A stretch of DNA of 64,000 bases from Alphaproteobacteria bacterium (GTDB lineage: Bacteria; Pseudomonadota; Alphaproteobacteria; UBA6615), in contig SHVS01000005.1 in the NCBI GenBank assembly GCA_009694135.1, positions 25,017 to 89,016 of the forward strand, in the 5' to 3' direction. The position numbers and the translations under genes are program-made. Of the stretch, positions 9,455 to 18,569 are shown piece by piece. The stretch's first letter is position 1. Each line of letters begins with the position of its first letter. Below the pieces are notes generated by a model. It saw only the letters and a program-made list of their open reading frames with translations. It did no database searches and had not been told where the DNA came from.

Positions 9455-9477
9455 CATGCTGAGCCAGTCGAAGCATG
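9455..9477. repeat. Dispersed palindromic repeat (CTGAGC..GTCGAAG type)
   Basis: CATGCTGAGCCAGTCGAAGCATG has 6-base inverted arms (CATGCT/AGCATG) around an 11-base centre. It resembles the short palindromic repeats with CTGAGC and GTCGAAG cores that are scattered between genes in many Alphaproteobacteria. It sits between erpA and xth. Translating through it gives the spurious LSQSKHG-type N-terminus in the ORF track. Confidence 0.5.
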
Positions 9478-9488
9478 GGGCTGACCCG

Positions 9489-10277
9489 ATGAAAATCGCC
9501 ACCTGGAACGTCAATTCGATCAAGGCGCGGCTGCCCAATGTGCTGGCGTGGCTGGATGCGGCCAAGCCCGATGTCCTGCTGATGCAGGAAATCAAGACTG
9601 TCGCCGACGGCTTCCCCACCATGGAATTCGAATCGCGCGGCTACAATCTCGCGATCCATGGACAGAAGACCTATAACGGCGTCGCGATCGCCTCCATATT
9701 CCGGCTCGACGATGTGCGGCGCGGCCTGCCCGGGTACGAGGATCCGCAGGCGCGCTTCATCGAGGCCTGGATCGATGCCGGCGACCGTGGATGCCGCGTC
9801 GCCTCGATCTATCTGCCCAATGGCAATCCGCTCGGCACCGAGAAATTCGTCTACAAGCTCGACTGGATGGAGCGGCTGATCGCGCATGCGCGCAAGCTGC
9901 TGAAGGATGAGGAAGCCGTGGTGCTAGGCGGCGACTATAACGTGATCCCTGAAGACCGCGATTGCCACGATCCCAAAGCCTGGGCGGGCGATGCGCTCTT
10001 CCAGCCGGAAAGCCGCGCGGCATTCCGCAAACTTCTGCATCTTGGCTATACCGAGGCGTTTCGCGCCCTGCATGACGAGCCGCTCGCCTACAGCTTCTGG
10101 AATTACCAGGCGCGCGCCTTCGAGCGCGATGCCGGCATCCGCATCGACCATCTGCTGCTCTCGCCGCAAGCCGCCGACCGGCTCACCGCTTGCCAGATCG
10201 ACAAGGCGCCGCGCGCTGAGGAGCACGCTTCCGACCATGTGCCGGTGTGGTGCTCCCTCGCCGCGCCCGAGCGTTAG
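9489..10277 (+). CDS. xth: Exodeoxyribonuclease III (AP endonuclease)
   Basis: This Mg-dependent exonuclease/AP endonuclease acts in base excision repair. The start is placed at ATG 9489 (MKIATWNVNSIKARLPNV), where homology begins; the track's TTG start adds 19 residues from an intergenic repeat. The protein has 262 residues. Catalytic elements are visible: LLMQEIKT (metal Glu), YLPNGNPLGTEKF, GGDYNVIPEDRDCHDP, and the C-terminal IRIDHLLLS plus ASDHVPVWC (Asp-His pair). It converges with the MAPEG gene, and the two stop codons overlap. Confidence 0.95.
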   Translation: MKIATWNVNSIKARLPNVLAWLDAAKPDVLLMQEIKTVADGFPTMEFESRGYNLAIHGQKTYNGVAIASIFRLDDVRRGLPGYEDPQARFIEAWIDAGDRGCRVASIYLPNGNPLGTEKFVYKLDWMERLIAHARKLLKDEEAVVLGGDYNVIPEDRDCHDPKAWAGDALFQPESRAAFRKLLHLGYTEAFRALHDEPLAYSFWNYQARAFERDAGIRIDHLLLSPQAADRLTACQIDKAPRAEEHASDHVPVWCSLAAPER

Positions 10278-10663
10278 GCCAGTCCGATCAGGATCAGCAG
10301 GGTGCCAAGGGTTGCGAAGCCCCAAGCGGTGGAGCGGAACATCTGCTTGCCTAAGGCGTAAAACGGCACATAGGCGACGCGCCCCCAGAAATAGAGATGC
10401 GCGCCAATCAGCGTGAGCCAGCCGTGCCTGTCGGCCACCTGGGCCATCAATACGGCCGCCGCGAAGAGCGGAAAGGTTTCGCTGTAATTCTTGAATGCGC
10501 GCTCCAGCCGCCCGGCGACTCCGGTCAAGGGCGGGACAGCTTCGTCGCGCGAACTCTTATACCACTCGGTCGATCGCTGCGCCTTTTGCGCCCGCGAAAC
10601 GAGACTGATCTGCACGAGGCCGAGCACGACGCTCGCCGCCAAAAGCCACAATTCCTGGTTCAT
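10274..10663 (-). CDS. MAPEG family membrane protein
   Basis: This is a 129-residue protein with four hydrophobic segments. It carries the MAPEG (membrane-associated eicosanoid/glutathione metabolism) pattern: an arginine-rich loop after helix 1, then GRLERAFKNYSETFPLFAAAVLMA and the helix-3 region GAHLYFWGRVAYVPFYALG. Bacterial members are usually uncharacterised; a glutathione-dependent role is only a family suggestion. Its stop overlaps that of xth in the convergent orientation. It follows ilvD. Confidence 0.85.
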   Translation of the reverse strand: MNQELWLLAASVVLGLVQISLVSRAQKAQRSTEWYKSSRDEAVPPLTGVAGRLERAFKNYSETFPLFAAAVLMAQVADRHGWLTLIGAHLYFWGRVAYVPFYALGKQMFRSTAWGFATLGTLLILIGLA

Positions 10664-10684
10664 TCTGCCAGACTGTTTGCGGGG

Positions 10685-12409
10685 CTAAATGTCCGCATAA
10701 AGATGTGTCTCCGACTTCGCGCCCGGATGCGTGACCGCTCCCAGATGCGCCGGGCCGACCGTCTGCGCATATTTCCACAGCGTGCCCGAATTGAAGTCAT
10801 GCGCGCGCGCCTTCCAGGCTCGTCTGCGCTTGGCTAGTTCGGTCTTGGACAACTCGACTTCGAGCGTCCCCTTGGCGGCATCGATGGCGATGATATCGCC
10901 GTCTTGCAGCAGAGCGATCGGCCCACCAACGGCCGCTTCCGGCCCGATATGGCCGATGCAGAAGCCCCGCGTCCCGCCCGAAAAACGCCCGTCGGTAATC
11001 AGCGCCACCGTGTCGCCAACGCCCTGCCCGTAAAGGGCCGCGGTGGTGGACAGCATCTCGCGCATTCCCGGCCCGCCGCGCGGCCCCTCGTAGCGAATGA
11101 CGATCACATCGCCCTTTTTGTATTTACGCTTCATGACCGCATCGAGTGCATCTTCCTCGCGGTCGAACACGCGCGCCGGGCCACGGAATTGCAGCGTCTT
11201 CATCCCGGCGACCTTGACGATGGCGCCGTCCGGCGCGAGCGAGCCTTTAAGGCCCACGACGCCGCCCGTGGGCGAGAGCGCCTTCGAAACCGGATAGACC
11301 ACGTCCTGGTCCTTGGGCAGGCGTATGTGCTTGTGGTTCTCGGCGATCGTCTTGCCGGTCACGGTCATGCACTCGCCGTGGATGAACCCGCCATCGAGCA
11401 GCGCCTTGATCAGTATAGGCACCCCGCCGACGTCATACAGGTCCTTGGCGACATATTTCCCGCCCGGTTTCAGATCGGCGATATAGGGCGTGCGGCGGAA
11501 AATGCGCGCCACGTCGTCAAGGGTGAAGGAAATCCCGGCCTCATGCGCGATCGCCGGCAGATGCAGCGCGGCATTGGTCGAGCCGCCCGAGGCGGCCACC
11601 ACAGTCGCGGCATTTTCCAGCGCCTTCAGCGTCACGATATCGCGTGGGCGGATGTGCTTGGCGATCAGATTCATGACCGCACGGCCAGATGCCTGGCCGA
11701 ACACATCGCGGCTTTCATAGGGCGCGGGCGGCATCGCCGAGCCGGGCAGCGCGAGCCCCATGGCTTCCGACACGCAGGCCATGGTGTTGGCGGTATATTG
11801 CCCGCCGCATGACCCGGCCGAGGGACAGGCGGCGCATTCAAGCTCATGCAGATCGGCGTCGCTCATCTTGCCGGCGGCATTGGCCCCGACGCCCTCGAAC
11901 ACATCGACGATGGTCACGTCCTTGCCGTGGAACTTACCCGGCAGGATCGAGCCGCCATAGAGGAACACCGATGGCACATTCAGCCGCAGCATGGCCATCA
12001 TCAGACCCGGCAGCGACTTGTCGCAGCCGGCCAGTCCGACCAGCCCGTCATAGCAATGGCCGCGCACGGTCAGCTCGACCGAATCCGCGATCACCTCACG
12101 GCTGACCAGCGAGGATTTCATCCCGGCATGGCCCATGGCGATACCGTCCGTGACCGTGATGGTGGTGAACTCGCGCGGCGTACCACCAGCCGCCTTCACG
12201 CCATGCTTCACCACCTGCGCTTGGCGGGCGAGCGAGATGTTGCACGGCGCGGCCTCGTTCCAGGTGGTGACCACACCGATGAAGGGCTGGGCGATATCAG
12301 CCTCCGACATGCCCATGGCGTAGTAATAGGCGCGGTGCGGCGCGCTTTTGGCGCCCACGGAGACATGGCGGCTGGGCAGTTTCGACTTGTCGAATTTCTT
12401 CTCGGCCAT
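10685..12409 (-). CDS. ilvD: Dihydroxy-acid dehydratase
   Basis: IlvD is an Fe-S dehydratase making 2-keto acids in valine, leucine and isoleucine synthesis. The 574-residue ORF carries the conserved cluster cysteines in [24 protein letters not shown] and [17 protein letters not shown], and the C-terminal [20 protein letters not shown]. Length and motifs are complete. A gap of about 100 bases separates it from the cytidine deaminase gene upstream, so it may have its own promoter. Confidence 0.97.
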   Translation of the reverse strand: MAEKKFDKSKLPSRHVSVGAKSAPHRAYYYAMGMSEADIAQPFIGVVTTWNEAAPCNISLARQAQVVKHGVKAAGGTPREFTTITVTDGIAMGHAGMKSSLVSREVIADSVELTVRGHCYDGLVGLAGCDKSLPGLMMAMLRLNVPSVFLYGGSILPGKFHGKDVTIVDVFEGVGANAAGKMSDADLHELECAACPSAGSCGGQYTANTMACVSEAMGLALPGSAMPPAPYESRDVFGQASGRAVMNLIAKHIRPRDIVTLKALENAATVVAASGGSTNAALHLPAIAHEAGISFTLDDVARIFRRTPYIADLKPGGKYVAKDLYDVGGVPILIKALLDGGFIHGECMTVTGKTIAENHKHIRLPKDQDVVYPVSKALSPTGGVVGLKGSLAPDGAIVKVAGMKTLQFRGPARVFDREEDALDAVMKRKYKKGDVIVIRYEGPRGGPGMREMLSTTAALYGQGVGDTVALITDGRFSGGTRGFCIGHIGPEAAVGGPIALLQDGDIIAIDAAKGTLEVELSKTELAKRRRAWKARAHDFNSGTLWKYAQTVGPAHLGAVTHPGAKSETHLYADI

Positions 12410-12511
12410 CGGGTCCTCGGCGGACTGGGGTTATTGCCGCCTGACCCTATAGTCCGGCCCCGATTTTGCCCAGTCCGACGGACGCATGGGCCTATGAGGC
12501 TGATCGTCCGG

Positions 12512-12937
12512 CTAAGGCCGGCGCACGTATTTATACGGTAGGAGATCCTTGATCGGCACGCGCGAGAGGTGGCCGTCGCGGTCGAGGATGACCGAACAAT
12601 CGGGCGCGAAATCAGCCAGAAGTTCGCGGCAGTTGCCGCAGGGCGAGACGACATGGATCACCTGGTTCTTCTCGCGCGGGCGCGGATGGCGGACCGAAAC
12701 CACGGTCGTGATCTTCCCCGGGCCGGAGCCCAAGGCCGTGCCGATGGCTACCGCCTCGGCGCAGACGGACGCCCGCCCGACATAGGTGTCGATGTGCAAG
12801 CCGGTGTGGATCGTGCCGTCCTTGAGCCGGACCGCGGCGGCGATGTGATGCCGCCCTTCGGCATAGCGGTCGCGGATCAGCCCCTCGGCGGCCTTGATCA
12901 GTGCCCGGTCGGTGCGGGTGAGCGCGGGCTTGGCCAT
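12512..12937 (-). CDS. Cytidine deaminase-like zinc enzyme
   Basis: This 141-residue protein has the two zinc motifs of homotetrameric cytidine deaminases: VCAEAVAIG (zinc Cys and catalytic Glu) and SPCGNCRELL (two zinc Cys). It begins with a helix, then HHIAAAVRLKDGTIHTGLHIDTYVGR as the substrate strand. Cytidine or a modified pyrimidine nucleoside is the likely substrate; some members of this branch act on other bases such as blasticidin S. Its start codon overlaps the valS stop, so it is co-transcribed with valS. Confidence 0.8.
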   Translation of the reverse strand: MAKPALTRTDRALIKAAEGLIRDRYAEGRHHIAAAVRLKDGTIHTGLHIDTYVGRASVCAEAVAIGTALGSGPGKITTVVSVRHPRPREKNQVIHVVSPCGNCRELLADFAPDCSVILDRDGHLSRVPIKDLLPYKYVRRP

Positions 12938-15618
12938 TACGCCGCCAGCCGTCCAAGCGCGGTTGTGAGCTTGCCCTTGGCATCGAGCGCATCGGCGCGG
13001 CGTTCGCGCTGCTCCTCGACCACCTCCGCCGGCGCGCGGGCCAGAAACTTCTCGTCGCCGAGCTTGGCGTCGATCTTAGCGACTTCGCCGTCGAGCCGGG
13101 CGATTTCTTTTTCCAGGCGGCGGCGTTCGGCGGCGATGTCGATCACGCCCTCGAGCGGCAACACCAGCGTCGCCTCGTCGAGCACCAGCTGCGCCGCGCC
13201 TTTGGGCATGGCGCCGTCGAGCGCGATGTTAGCCAGCCGGGCGAGTGTCTTGATCTGATCGGCGTTGCGATCGAGCCGCGCGCGCGAGGCCGCATTGGCG
13301 TCGCGCACGACCAGGTCGATGCGCGCCCCGGCCGGTACATTCATTTCCGCCCGCACCGCGCGCACGGCGGAAACTAGCCGCACCACCCAGATCATTTCGG
13401 CCGCAGACGCGGGATCGCGCAGCAGGGGATCGTCGGTCGGCCACGTCGAGAGCATCAACAGCTTGGTGCCGTCAGCGGGGCGGAACTGCGCCCACAACTC
13501 CTCGGTCACGAAGGGCATGAACGGGTGCAACAGATGCAACACGCGCACCAAGACCCAGGCGACGGTCGCGCGCGCCTCGCTGCGCGCCGGACCATCCGGC
13601 CCTTGCAGCACCGGCTTGGCCAGTTCGAGATACCAATCGCAGAAGTTGCCCCAGACGAAGTGATAGAGCGCGAGCGCCGCGGAATCGAATTTGAACGCCT
13701 CCAGGCTGGCATCAAGCTTGGCCCCGACCGTTGCCGCCTCGCTTATGATCCAGCGGTTGAGGATTGCGTTGGCGCGCTTCGGATTGAAGCCTGCGTCATA
13801 GGCGCAGCCGTTCATTTCGGCGAAGCGGGCGGCGTTCCATAATTTCGTGGCGAAGTTGCGGAAGCCCTCGACCCGCGCGGTGGACAGTTTTACATCGCGC
13901 CCCTGCGCCGCCATCGCCGCCAGGGTGAAGCGCAGCGCATCGGCGCCGTAGCGGTCGATCAGTTCCAAGGGATCCATCACATTGCCCTTGGATTTCGACA
14001 TCTTCTGCCCCTGCTCGTCGCGGACCAAGGCATGGATGTAGACGGTGTGGAACGGCACCTCGTGTCTGAGATGCAGCCCCATCATCATCATGCGCGCGAC
14101 CCAGAAAAAGATAATGTCGAAGCCGGTGACCAGCACATCGGTCGGATAATGGCGGGCAAGCTCCGGCGTCTCGTCAGGCCAGCCAAGGGTCGAGAACGGC
14201 CAGAGCGCCGAGGAAAACCAGGTATCGAGCACATCTTCGTCGCGCTTGAGCGTGACGGCATTGCCGTAATGCGCGCGCGCCGCCGCCTGGGCCGCCGCTT
14301 CGGTTTCCTCGACGAAGACCTTGTCGTCCGGACCGTACCAGGCCGGGATCTGATGCCCCCACCACAGCTGGCGCGAAATGCACCACGGCTGGATATTGCG
14401 CAGCCATTCGAAGTAGGTTTTCGACCACTGCGCCGGGACAAAACGCGTGCGACCGTCCTCGACCGCCTTGATCGCCGGCGCCGCTAGCGTGGCCGCGTCG
14501 GCATACCATTGCTCGGTCAGATAGGGCTCGACCGGAACGCCGCTGCGGTCACCGTAAGGCACCGAATGCGTAATATCCTCGATCTTCTCGACCAGCCCTT
14601 GCTCGGTCAGGTCGGCGAGCACGCGGTCGCGCGCGACGAAGCGTTCCAGCCCGCGATAGGCCGCGGGCGCGGCGTCGTTCACATGCGCGGTGCGGTCGAA
14701 GATACCAATCGCCGGCAACTTATGGCGGCGGCCGACCTCGAAATCGTTGAAGTCATGCGCCGGCGTGATCTTGACCGCGCCGGAGCCTTTTTCCGGGTCG
14801 GCGTACTCGTCGCCGACAATGGGAATCTCTCGCCCGACCAGCGGAAGGACCGCATGTAGCCCGATCAGATGCTTTGTGCGCGGATCTTCCGGATGCACCG
14901 CGATGCCGGTGTCACCCAGCATGGTTTCGGGACGCGTGGTCGCCACGGTCACGAATTCGCCCGGCCGCTCCTTGAGCGGATAGCGCAGGTACCAGAGCTT
15001 GCCCTTCACCTCGCGCGGCTGGACTTCGAGATCGGAAATTGCTGTTGCCAGCTTCGGGTCCCAATTGACCAGGCGCTGGTCCTTGTAGATCAGCCCTTCC
15101 TTGGCCAGGGCGACGAACACCTTGGTGACGGCGCGCGACAGCCCCTCGTCCATCGTGAACCGTTCGCGCCGCCAATCGCAGGAGGCGCCCAGGCGCTTGA
15201 GCTGTCCGACGATAGTGCCGCCGGACTCCTCCTTCCAGGCCCAGACCTTTTCGAGAAAGGCCTTCCGTCCGATGCGCGTGGAATTGCCGCCATCCGCGCT
15301 GCCGCTACGGTCAAGTGTGATCCCCTTCACCGCCAATTGCCGCTCGACCACCATCTGCGTCGCGATGCCGGCATGATCGGTGCCCGGCTGCCATAGCACG
15401 TCCAAGCCTTGCATCCGCTTCCAGCGCACCAGCACGTCCTGCAAGGTGTTGTTGAGCGCATGGCCCATATGCAGGCTGCCGGTCACATTCGGCGGCGGGA
15501 TGACTATGGTATAGGGCTTGGCGCTTGGCCGCCGGCCGGATTCGAAGGCGCGGGCGTCTAGCCACGCCTGGGAATGGCGCGCCTCGACCGGCTTGGGCTC
15601 AAAAGTCTTATCGAGCAT
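12937..15618 (-). CDS. valS: Valyl-tRNA synthetase
   Basis: This class I synthetase charges and edits tRNA-Val. The 893-residue ORF has HIGH in PPNVTGSLHMGHALNNTLQD (about residues 41-60), the CP1 editing domain (TTRPETMLGDT and EKGSGAVKITPAHDFND), KMSKSKGNVMDP, the anticodon-binding domain, and the C-terminal coiled-coil arm (AAERRRLEKEIARLDGEVAKI). Length is normal. It lies downstream of the PopZ-like gene, and its stop overlaps the start of the cytidine deaminase. Confidence 0.97.
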   Translation of the reverse strand: MLDKTFEPKPVEARHSQAWLDARAFESGRRPSAKPYTIVIPPPNVTGSLHMGHALNNTLQDVLVRWKRMQGLDVLWQPGTDHAGIATQMVVERQLAVKGITLDRSGSADGGNSTRIGRKAFLEKVWAWKEESGGTIVGQLKRLGASCDWRRERFTMDEGLSRAVTKVFVALAKEGLIYKDQRLVNWDPKLATAISDLEVQPREVKGKLWYLRYPLKERPGEFVTVATTRPETMLGDTGIAVHPEDPRTKHLIGLHAVLPLVGREIPIVGDEYADPEKGSGAVKITPAHDFNDFEVGRRHKLPAIGIFDRTAHVNDAAPAAYRGLERFVARDRVLADLTEQGLVEKIEDITHSVPYGDRSGVPVEPYLTEQWYADAATLAAPAIKAVEDGRTRFVPAQWSKTYFEWLRNIQPWCISRQLWWGHQIPAWYGPDDKVFVEETEAAAQAAARAHYGNAVTLKRDEDVLDTWFSSALWPFSTLGWPDETPELARHYPTDVLVTGFDIIFFWVARMMMMGLHLRHEVPFHTVYIHALVRDEQGQKMSKSKGNVMDPLELIDRYGADALRFTLAAMAAQGRDVKLSTARVEGFRNFATKLWNAARFAEMNGCAYDAGFNPKRANAILNRWIISEAATVGAKLDASLEAFKFDSAALALYHFVWGNFCDWYLELAKPVLQGPDGPARSEARATVAWVLVRVLHLLHPFMPFVTEELWAQFRPADGTKLLMLSTWPTDDPLLRDPASAAEMIWVVRLVSAVRAVRAEMNVPAGARIDLVVRDANAASRARLDRNADQIKTLARLANIALDGAMPKGAAQLVLDEATLVLPLEGVIDIAAERRRLEKEIARLDGEVAKIDAKLGDEKFLARAPAEVVEEQRERRADALDAKGKLTTALGRLAA

Positions 15619-15709
15619 AGAGGAACTCCCGCTCCGGCGGCGGAACCGTCACACCGAGCAGGAGTGTTTAGCGCCCGAAGCTCACGCGGCCAAGCGCGGC
15701 CTTGCGCAA

Positions 15710-16240
15710 TTAGCGGCCGCGGGCGCGGCCGACGACGCGTCTGATCTCGTCCTTGACCAGGGTTTCGACCAGGGTAGGCAAGTTTTCGTCGAGCCAGGCA
15801 TGCAGCATGGGGCGCAACAATTCGCGGGTGATCTCTTCGATCGTTTTGCCCCCGGCGCTGATCAGCTCATCCTTGACGGCATCCAGAAGCCCGCCCATCG
15901 CGGCCGCCGCAGCGGCCTCGCGCGCTTCCGACATCAGCCCGGCCTTGCCCGACGATGCCCCGGCGGCCATCGCCGCCCCAGGCCCAGACGCCGCGGCCGG
16001 CTCCTTGGGCGCTTCGGCCGCAGTAGCCTCTGGCTTGCGGGCCTTTTCTGACTTCTCGGCCAAGTTAACGACCTCGCCACCCTCGGCGACCACCTCGGTC
16101 AGTTCGAGAACCGGCTCTACTTCGGCCTTCGGCGCCGCTTTAGCGTCACCATCCTCGCCGTCCTCGGAAATGATTCTCCGAATGGACGCGAGGATCTCCT
16201 CCATCGATGGTTCTTGCTGGCGTTCGTTGGCAGCGGGCAT
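15710..16240 (-). CDS. DUF2497/PopZ-like polar organising protein
   Basis: The start is placed at ATG 16240 (MPAANERQQEPSMEEILASI), giving 176 residues; the track's earlier start adds 30 residues with no family resemblance. The N-terminal SMEEILASIRRIISEDGE and the C-terminal helix set (IEEITRELLRPMLHAWLDENLPTLVETLVKDEI) are hallmarks of DUF2497, the family that includes the Caulobacter pole organiser PopZ. The centre is acidic and Pro/Ala-rich, as expected for a disordered spacer. The context tolC-DUF2497-valS recurs in Alphaproteobacteria. Confidence 0.85.
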   Translation of the reverse strand: MPAANERQQEPSMEEILASIRRIISEDGEDGDAKAAPKAEVEPVLELTEVVAEGGEVVNLAEKSEKARKPEATAAEAPKEPAAASGPGAAMAAGASSGKAGLMSEAREAAAAAAMGGLLDAVKDELISAGGKTIEEITRELLRPMLHAWLDENLPTLVETLVKDEIRRVVGRARGR

Positions 16241-16329
16241 GGCTCTCACGGTCGGAGACTCGGCGAGACGAATCACGCTAACACGTCCGCGCCGCGGCAC
16301 ACCATTGCCGATCGTGGCTGTGCAATGCA

Positions 16330-16359
16330 ATGGGCGCGCCGTAGGTTGGGCGCGCCCAT
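16330..16359. repeat. Inverted repeat between tolC and the PopZ-like gene
   Basis: ATGGGCGCGCC and GGCGCGCCCAT form perfect 11-base arms around an 8-base loop, just after the tolC stop and 90 bases before the PopZ-like start. No run of T follows on the minus strand, so it may be an imperfect terminator, an RNA-stabilising hairpin or an operator. Confidence 0.6.
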
Positions 16360-16383
16360 GCGCAACGACCTTGGCCGCAAAAT

Positions 16384-17754
16384 CTAACGGTCGATCTCGG
16401 CGCCCGCCCAGCGGTTACGGACTCGGTTATAATATTCGCTAGGATCATAGGCCGTGCCGGCAAGGCCCAGGTCCTTGGCGGTCATCCGGCCGACCGAACT
16501 GAACACCAGATAAGCCGAAACAACGGCATTGCGCCGCACCCGCACCAGATTGACGCGGCCGTTGAACAACTCCTGCTCGGCGTTGAGCACGTCGAGGGTC
16601 ATGCGCGCCCCGACGCGGGCTTCTTCCTGCACGCCCTCATAGGCGATCTCCAGCGCCCGCACCTCGGCCTCGAAGGCGACGACGGTGGCCTGCGCGGTCT
16701 GCAGGCTCTCCCAAGCGCTGGTGGCACCCTCGACCGCCACGCGCCGAGCGTTGGCCAAATCCTGCATCCGTTGGCTCGCGGTCTGCTTCGCCCCGCGCAA
16801 ACGCGCGTAAACACTGCCCGACAAATAGAGCGGGACGGTCATGGTCGCCGTCATGGTCTCGGTCAGGGTCTCGGTCGTTGCCGGATTCAGATCGGCGCCA
16901 TAGGACATGGTGCCATTCAGCGACAGCGACGGGTAGAGCTCGCCACGGACCAGATCGACGGACTTATTCGCCGCCCGCTCGTCATAGTCGGCCGCGATAA
17001 CATTGGGGTTTCCGGCGCGGGCCGCCTCGATCGCCTGCGCTTCGTCATTTGGCAAGGAGGTTGGCGGCAGCGGGAAGGCCAGATCGCGCGGCGCGTGCCC
17101 GACGACATAGACGTAGGTCGCAATCGAACTAGTCAGGGTCCCGCGCGCAGTGACCTGATCGGCGATCGAACGCTGCAACCGGCTTTGCGCCTGCGCCACG
17201 TCGGTGCGAGTCAACTCGCCGACGCGAAAACGGTCCTCGGTCGCCTGCAACTGCTTGCGCAAGACTTCCACATTGGCCGTGCTCAATTCAAGCACCGCAC
17301 GGTCGCGAACGACGTTCATGTAAGCGGTAACAGCGTCGAGCAGAACGGTCTGTTCGGTGGCAACCAGCCGAGCGCGCTCGGCCAAGACCAGATTCTCGGA
17401 GCGTTCGGTGTCGGCGGTGGTACGGAAACCACGGAACAAAGGCTGGGAAAAGGCCAGTTTCAAATCGCCGGGAATGCCGAAGGCATTCGTCGTGCGATTG
17501 GTCGGCAAATAACGATCCACATTTTCCAGGCCAATATCGCCCGTCGCGCTAATCGAGGGGCGCCAGCCGGATAACGCCACCGGAACGTTTTCGTCGGTCG
17601 CCCGCAGCCGCGCGCGTGCCGCCAACAGACGCGGATTGCTGGCGTAGGTGTCGGCCAAGGCCTCGATCAAACCTTCGGCTCGTACCGGAGCTTCCGGCAG
17701 AAGCAGAAGAACAGCCACGACCAACCCGAAGCGGAGCATTTTTTCAGACCGCAT
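16384..17754 (-). CDS. tolC: TolC family outer membrane efflux protein
   Basis: This is a 456-residue trimeric outer-membrane channel protein for type I secretion or RND efflux. There is a signal peptide (LVVAVLLLLPEAPVRAE, about residues 11-27). Two duplicated OEP halves follow, with LIEALADTYASNPRLLAARA at the start and VGELTRTDVAQAQSRL and VGARMTLDVLNAEQELFNGR as the paired coiled-coil/hairpin signatures. It stands alone without pump genes, as alphaproteobacterial tolC often does. It follows pcm on the same strand. Confidence 0.93.
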   Translation of the reverse strand: MRSEKMLRFGLVVAVLLLLPEAPVRAEGLIEALADTYASNPRLLAARARLRATDENVPVALSGWRPSISATGDIGLENVDRYLPTNRTTNAFGIPGDLKLAFSQPLFRGFRTTADTERSENLVLAERARLVATEQTVLLDAVTAYMNVVRDRAVLELSTANVEVLRKQLQATEDRFRVGELTRTDVAQAQSRLQRSIADQVTARGTLTSSIATYVYVVGHAPRDLAFPLPPTSLPNDEAQAIEAARAGNPNVIAADYDERAANKSVDLVRGELYPSLSLNGTMSYGADLNPATTETLTETMTATMTVPLYLSGSVYARLRGAKQTASQRMQDLANARRVAVEGATSAWESLQTAQATVVAFEAEVRALEIAYEGVQEEARVGARMTLDVLNAEQELFNGRVNLVRVRRNAVVSAYLVFSSVGRMTAKDLGLAGTAYDPSEYYNRVRNRWAGAEIDR

Positions 17755-17825
17755 TTCGCCCTCTATGCCTCGTTGCGAGGTCTAGCTCTTACTCCGACGG
17801 CGCCCCAAGGGGACGGCCCAGCCCA

Positions 17826-18482
17826 TCAAAACACGAAGCCGGGCGAAGCTGCAAATTGGTCCAGCGCCGGCGTGGCCGCATCGAACAAGGTCGTAAACCC
17901 AAGTCCGGAGGCCGACTCTGTACCGACAACCGCCCTGCCCGGGCCGTTCTCCGGGCGCAAAACAGCCAAGAGCCGCCCGCCAGGAGCGAGTTGCGGGCGC
18001 ACTTGAGGCGGAATTTCCGTTACCGCGCCGCAAAAGAGAATGACGTCATAAGGCGCCTGGGGCGCATGCCCGTCCGCCGGATCGCCGGCCATCAGGATCA
18101 CGGTGTCGCTGCCGAGGGCACCGAGCGCCGTCGCGGCTTGGGCGCGCAGCGCGCCGTCGGCCTCGACCGCGACCACTGTCCCGGCCAATTGGGCCACCAC
18201 GGCCGCTTCATAGCCGGTGCCGCAACCAAGGATCAAAACGAGATCGGTGGGCCCGATGCGCGCGGCGTCCAGCAACCGAGCGAGGACCCGCGGCTCCATA
18301 AGCCAGCGGCCCGGAGCGATCGGCAATCCTGCATCGAGATAGGCCACGCCTTGCAGCGCATTGGGCACAAACAGCTCGCGCGCCACATGGCCCATGGCGG
18401 CAAGCACGGCCTCGTCGCGCACTTGATTGGGGCGCAACTGGCTATCGACCATGGCGCGCCGGGCGGCCGCGTAGCGGGACAT
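17826..18482 (-). CDS. pcm: Protein-L-isoaspartate O-methyltransferase family protein
   Basis: This is a 218-residue SAM-dependent methyltransferase. The PCMT N-terminus MVDSQLRPNQVRDEAVLAAMG is followed by the substrate region ARELFVPNALQGVAYLDAGLPI. The SAM motif VLILGCGTGYEAAVVAQLAG (about residues 82-101) and DVILFCGAVTEIPPQV complete the fold. The family repairs isoaspartyl residues; this subgroup, located next to tolC, is shorter and more divergent, so the repair function is inferred. It is 70 bases upstream of tolC. Confidence 0.85.
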   Translation of the reverse strand: MSRYAAARRAMVDSQLRPNQVRDEAVLAAMGHVARELFVPNALQGVAYLDAGLPIAPGRWLMEPRVLARLLDAARIGPTDLVLILGCGTGYEAAVVAQLAGTVVAVEADGALRAQAATALGALGSDTVILMAGDPADGHAPQAPYDVILFCGAVTEIPPQVRPQLAPGGRLLAVLRPENGPGRAVVGTESASGLGFTTLFDAATPALDQFAASPGFVF

Positions 18483-18569
18483 CGCAATTGGACCTCGATC
18501 AGCGCCGGCTCTCCCGCCGACGGGATCAAGTGATAGCGGGACGCGGCCGCGGCCTCAACCGCCGCGCCG

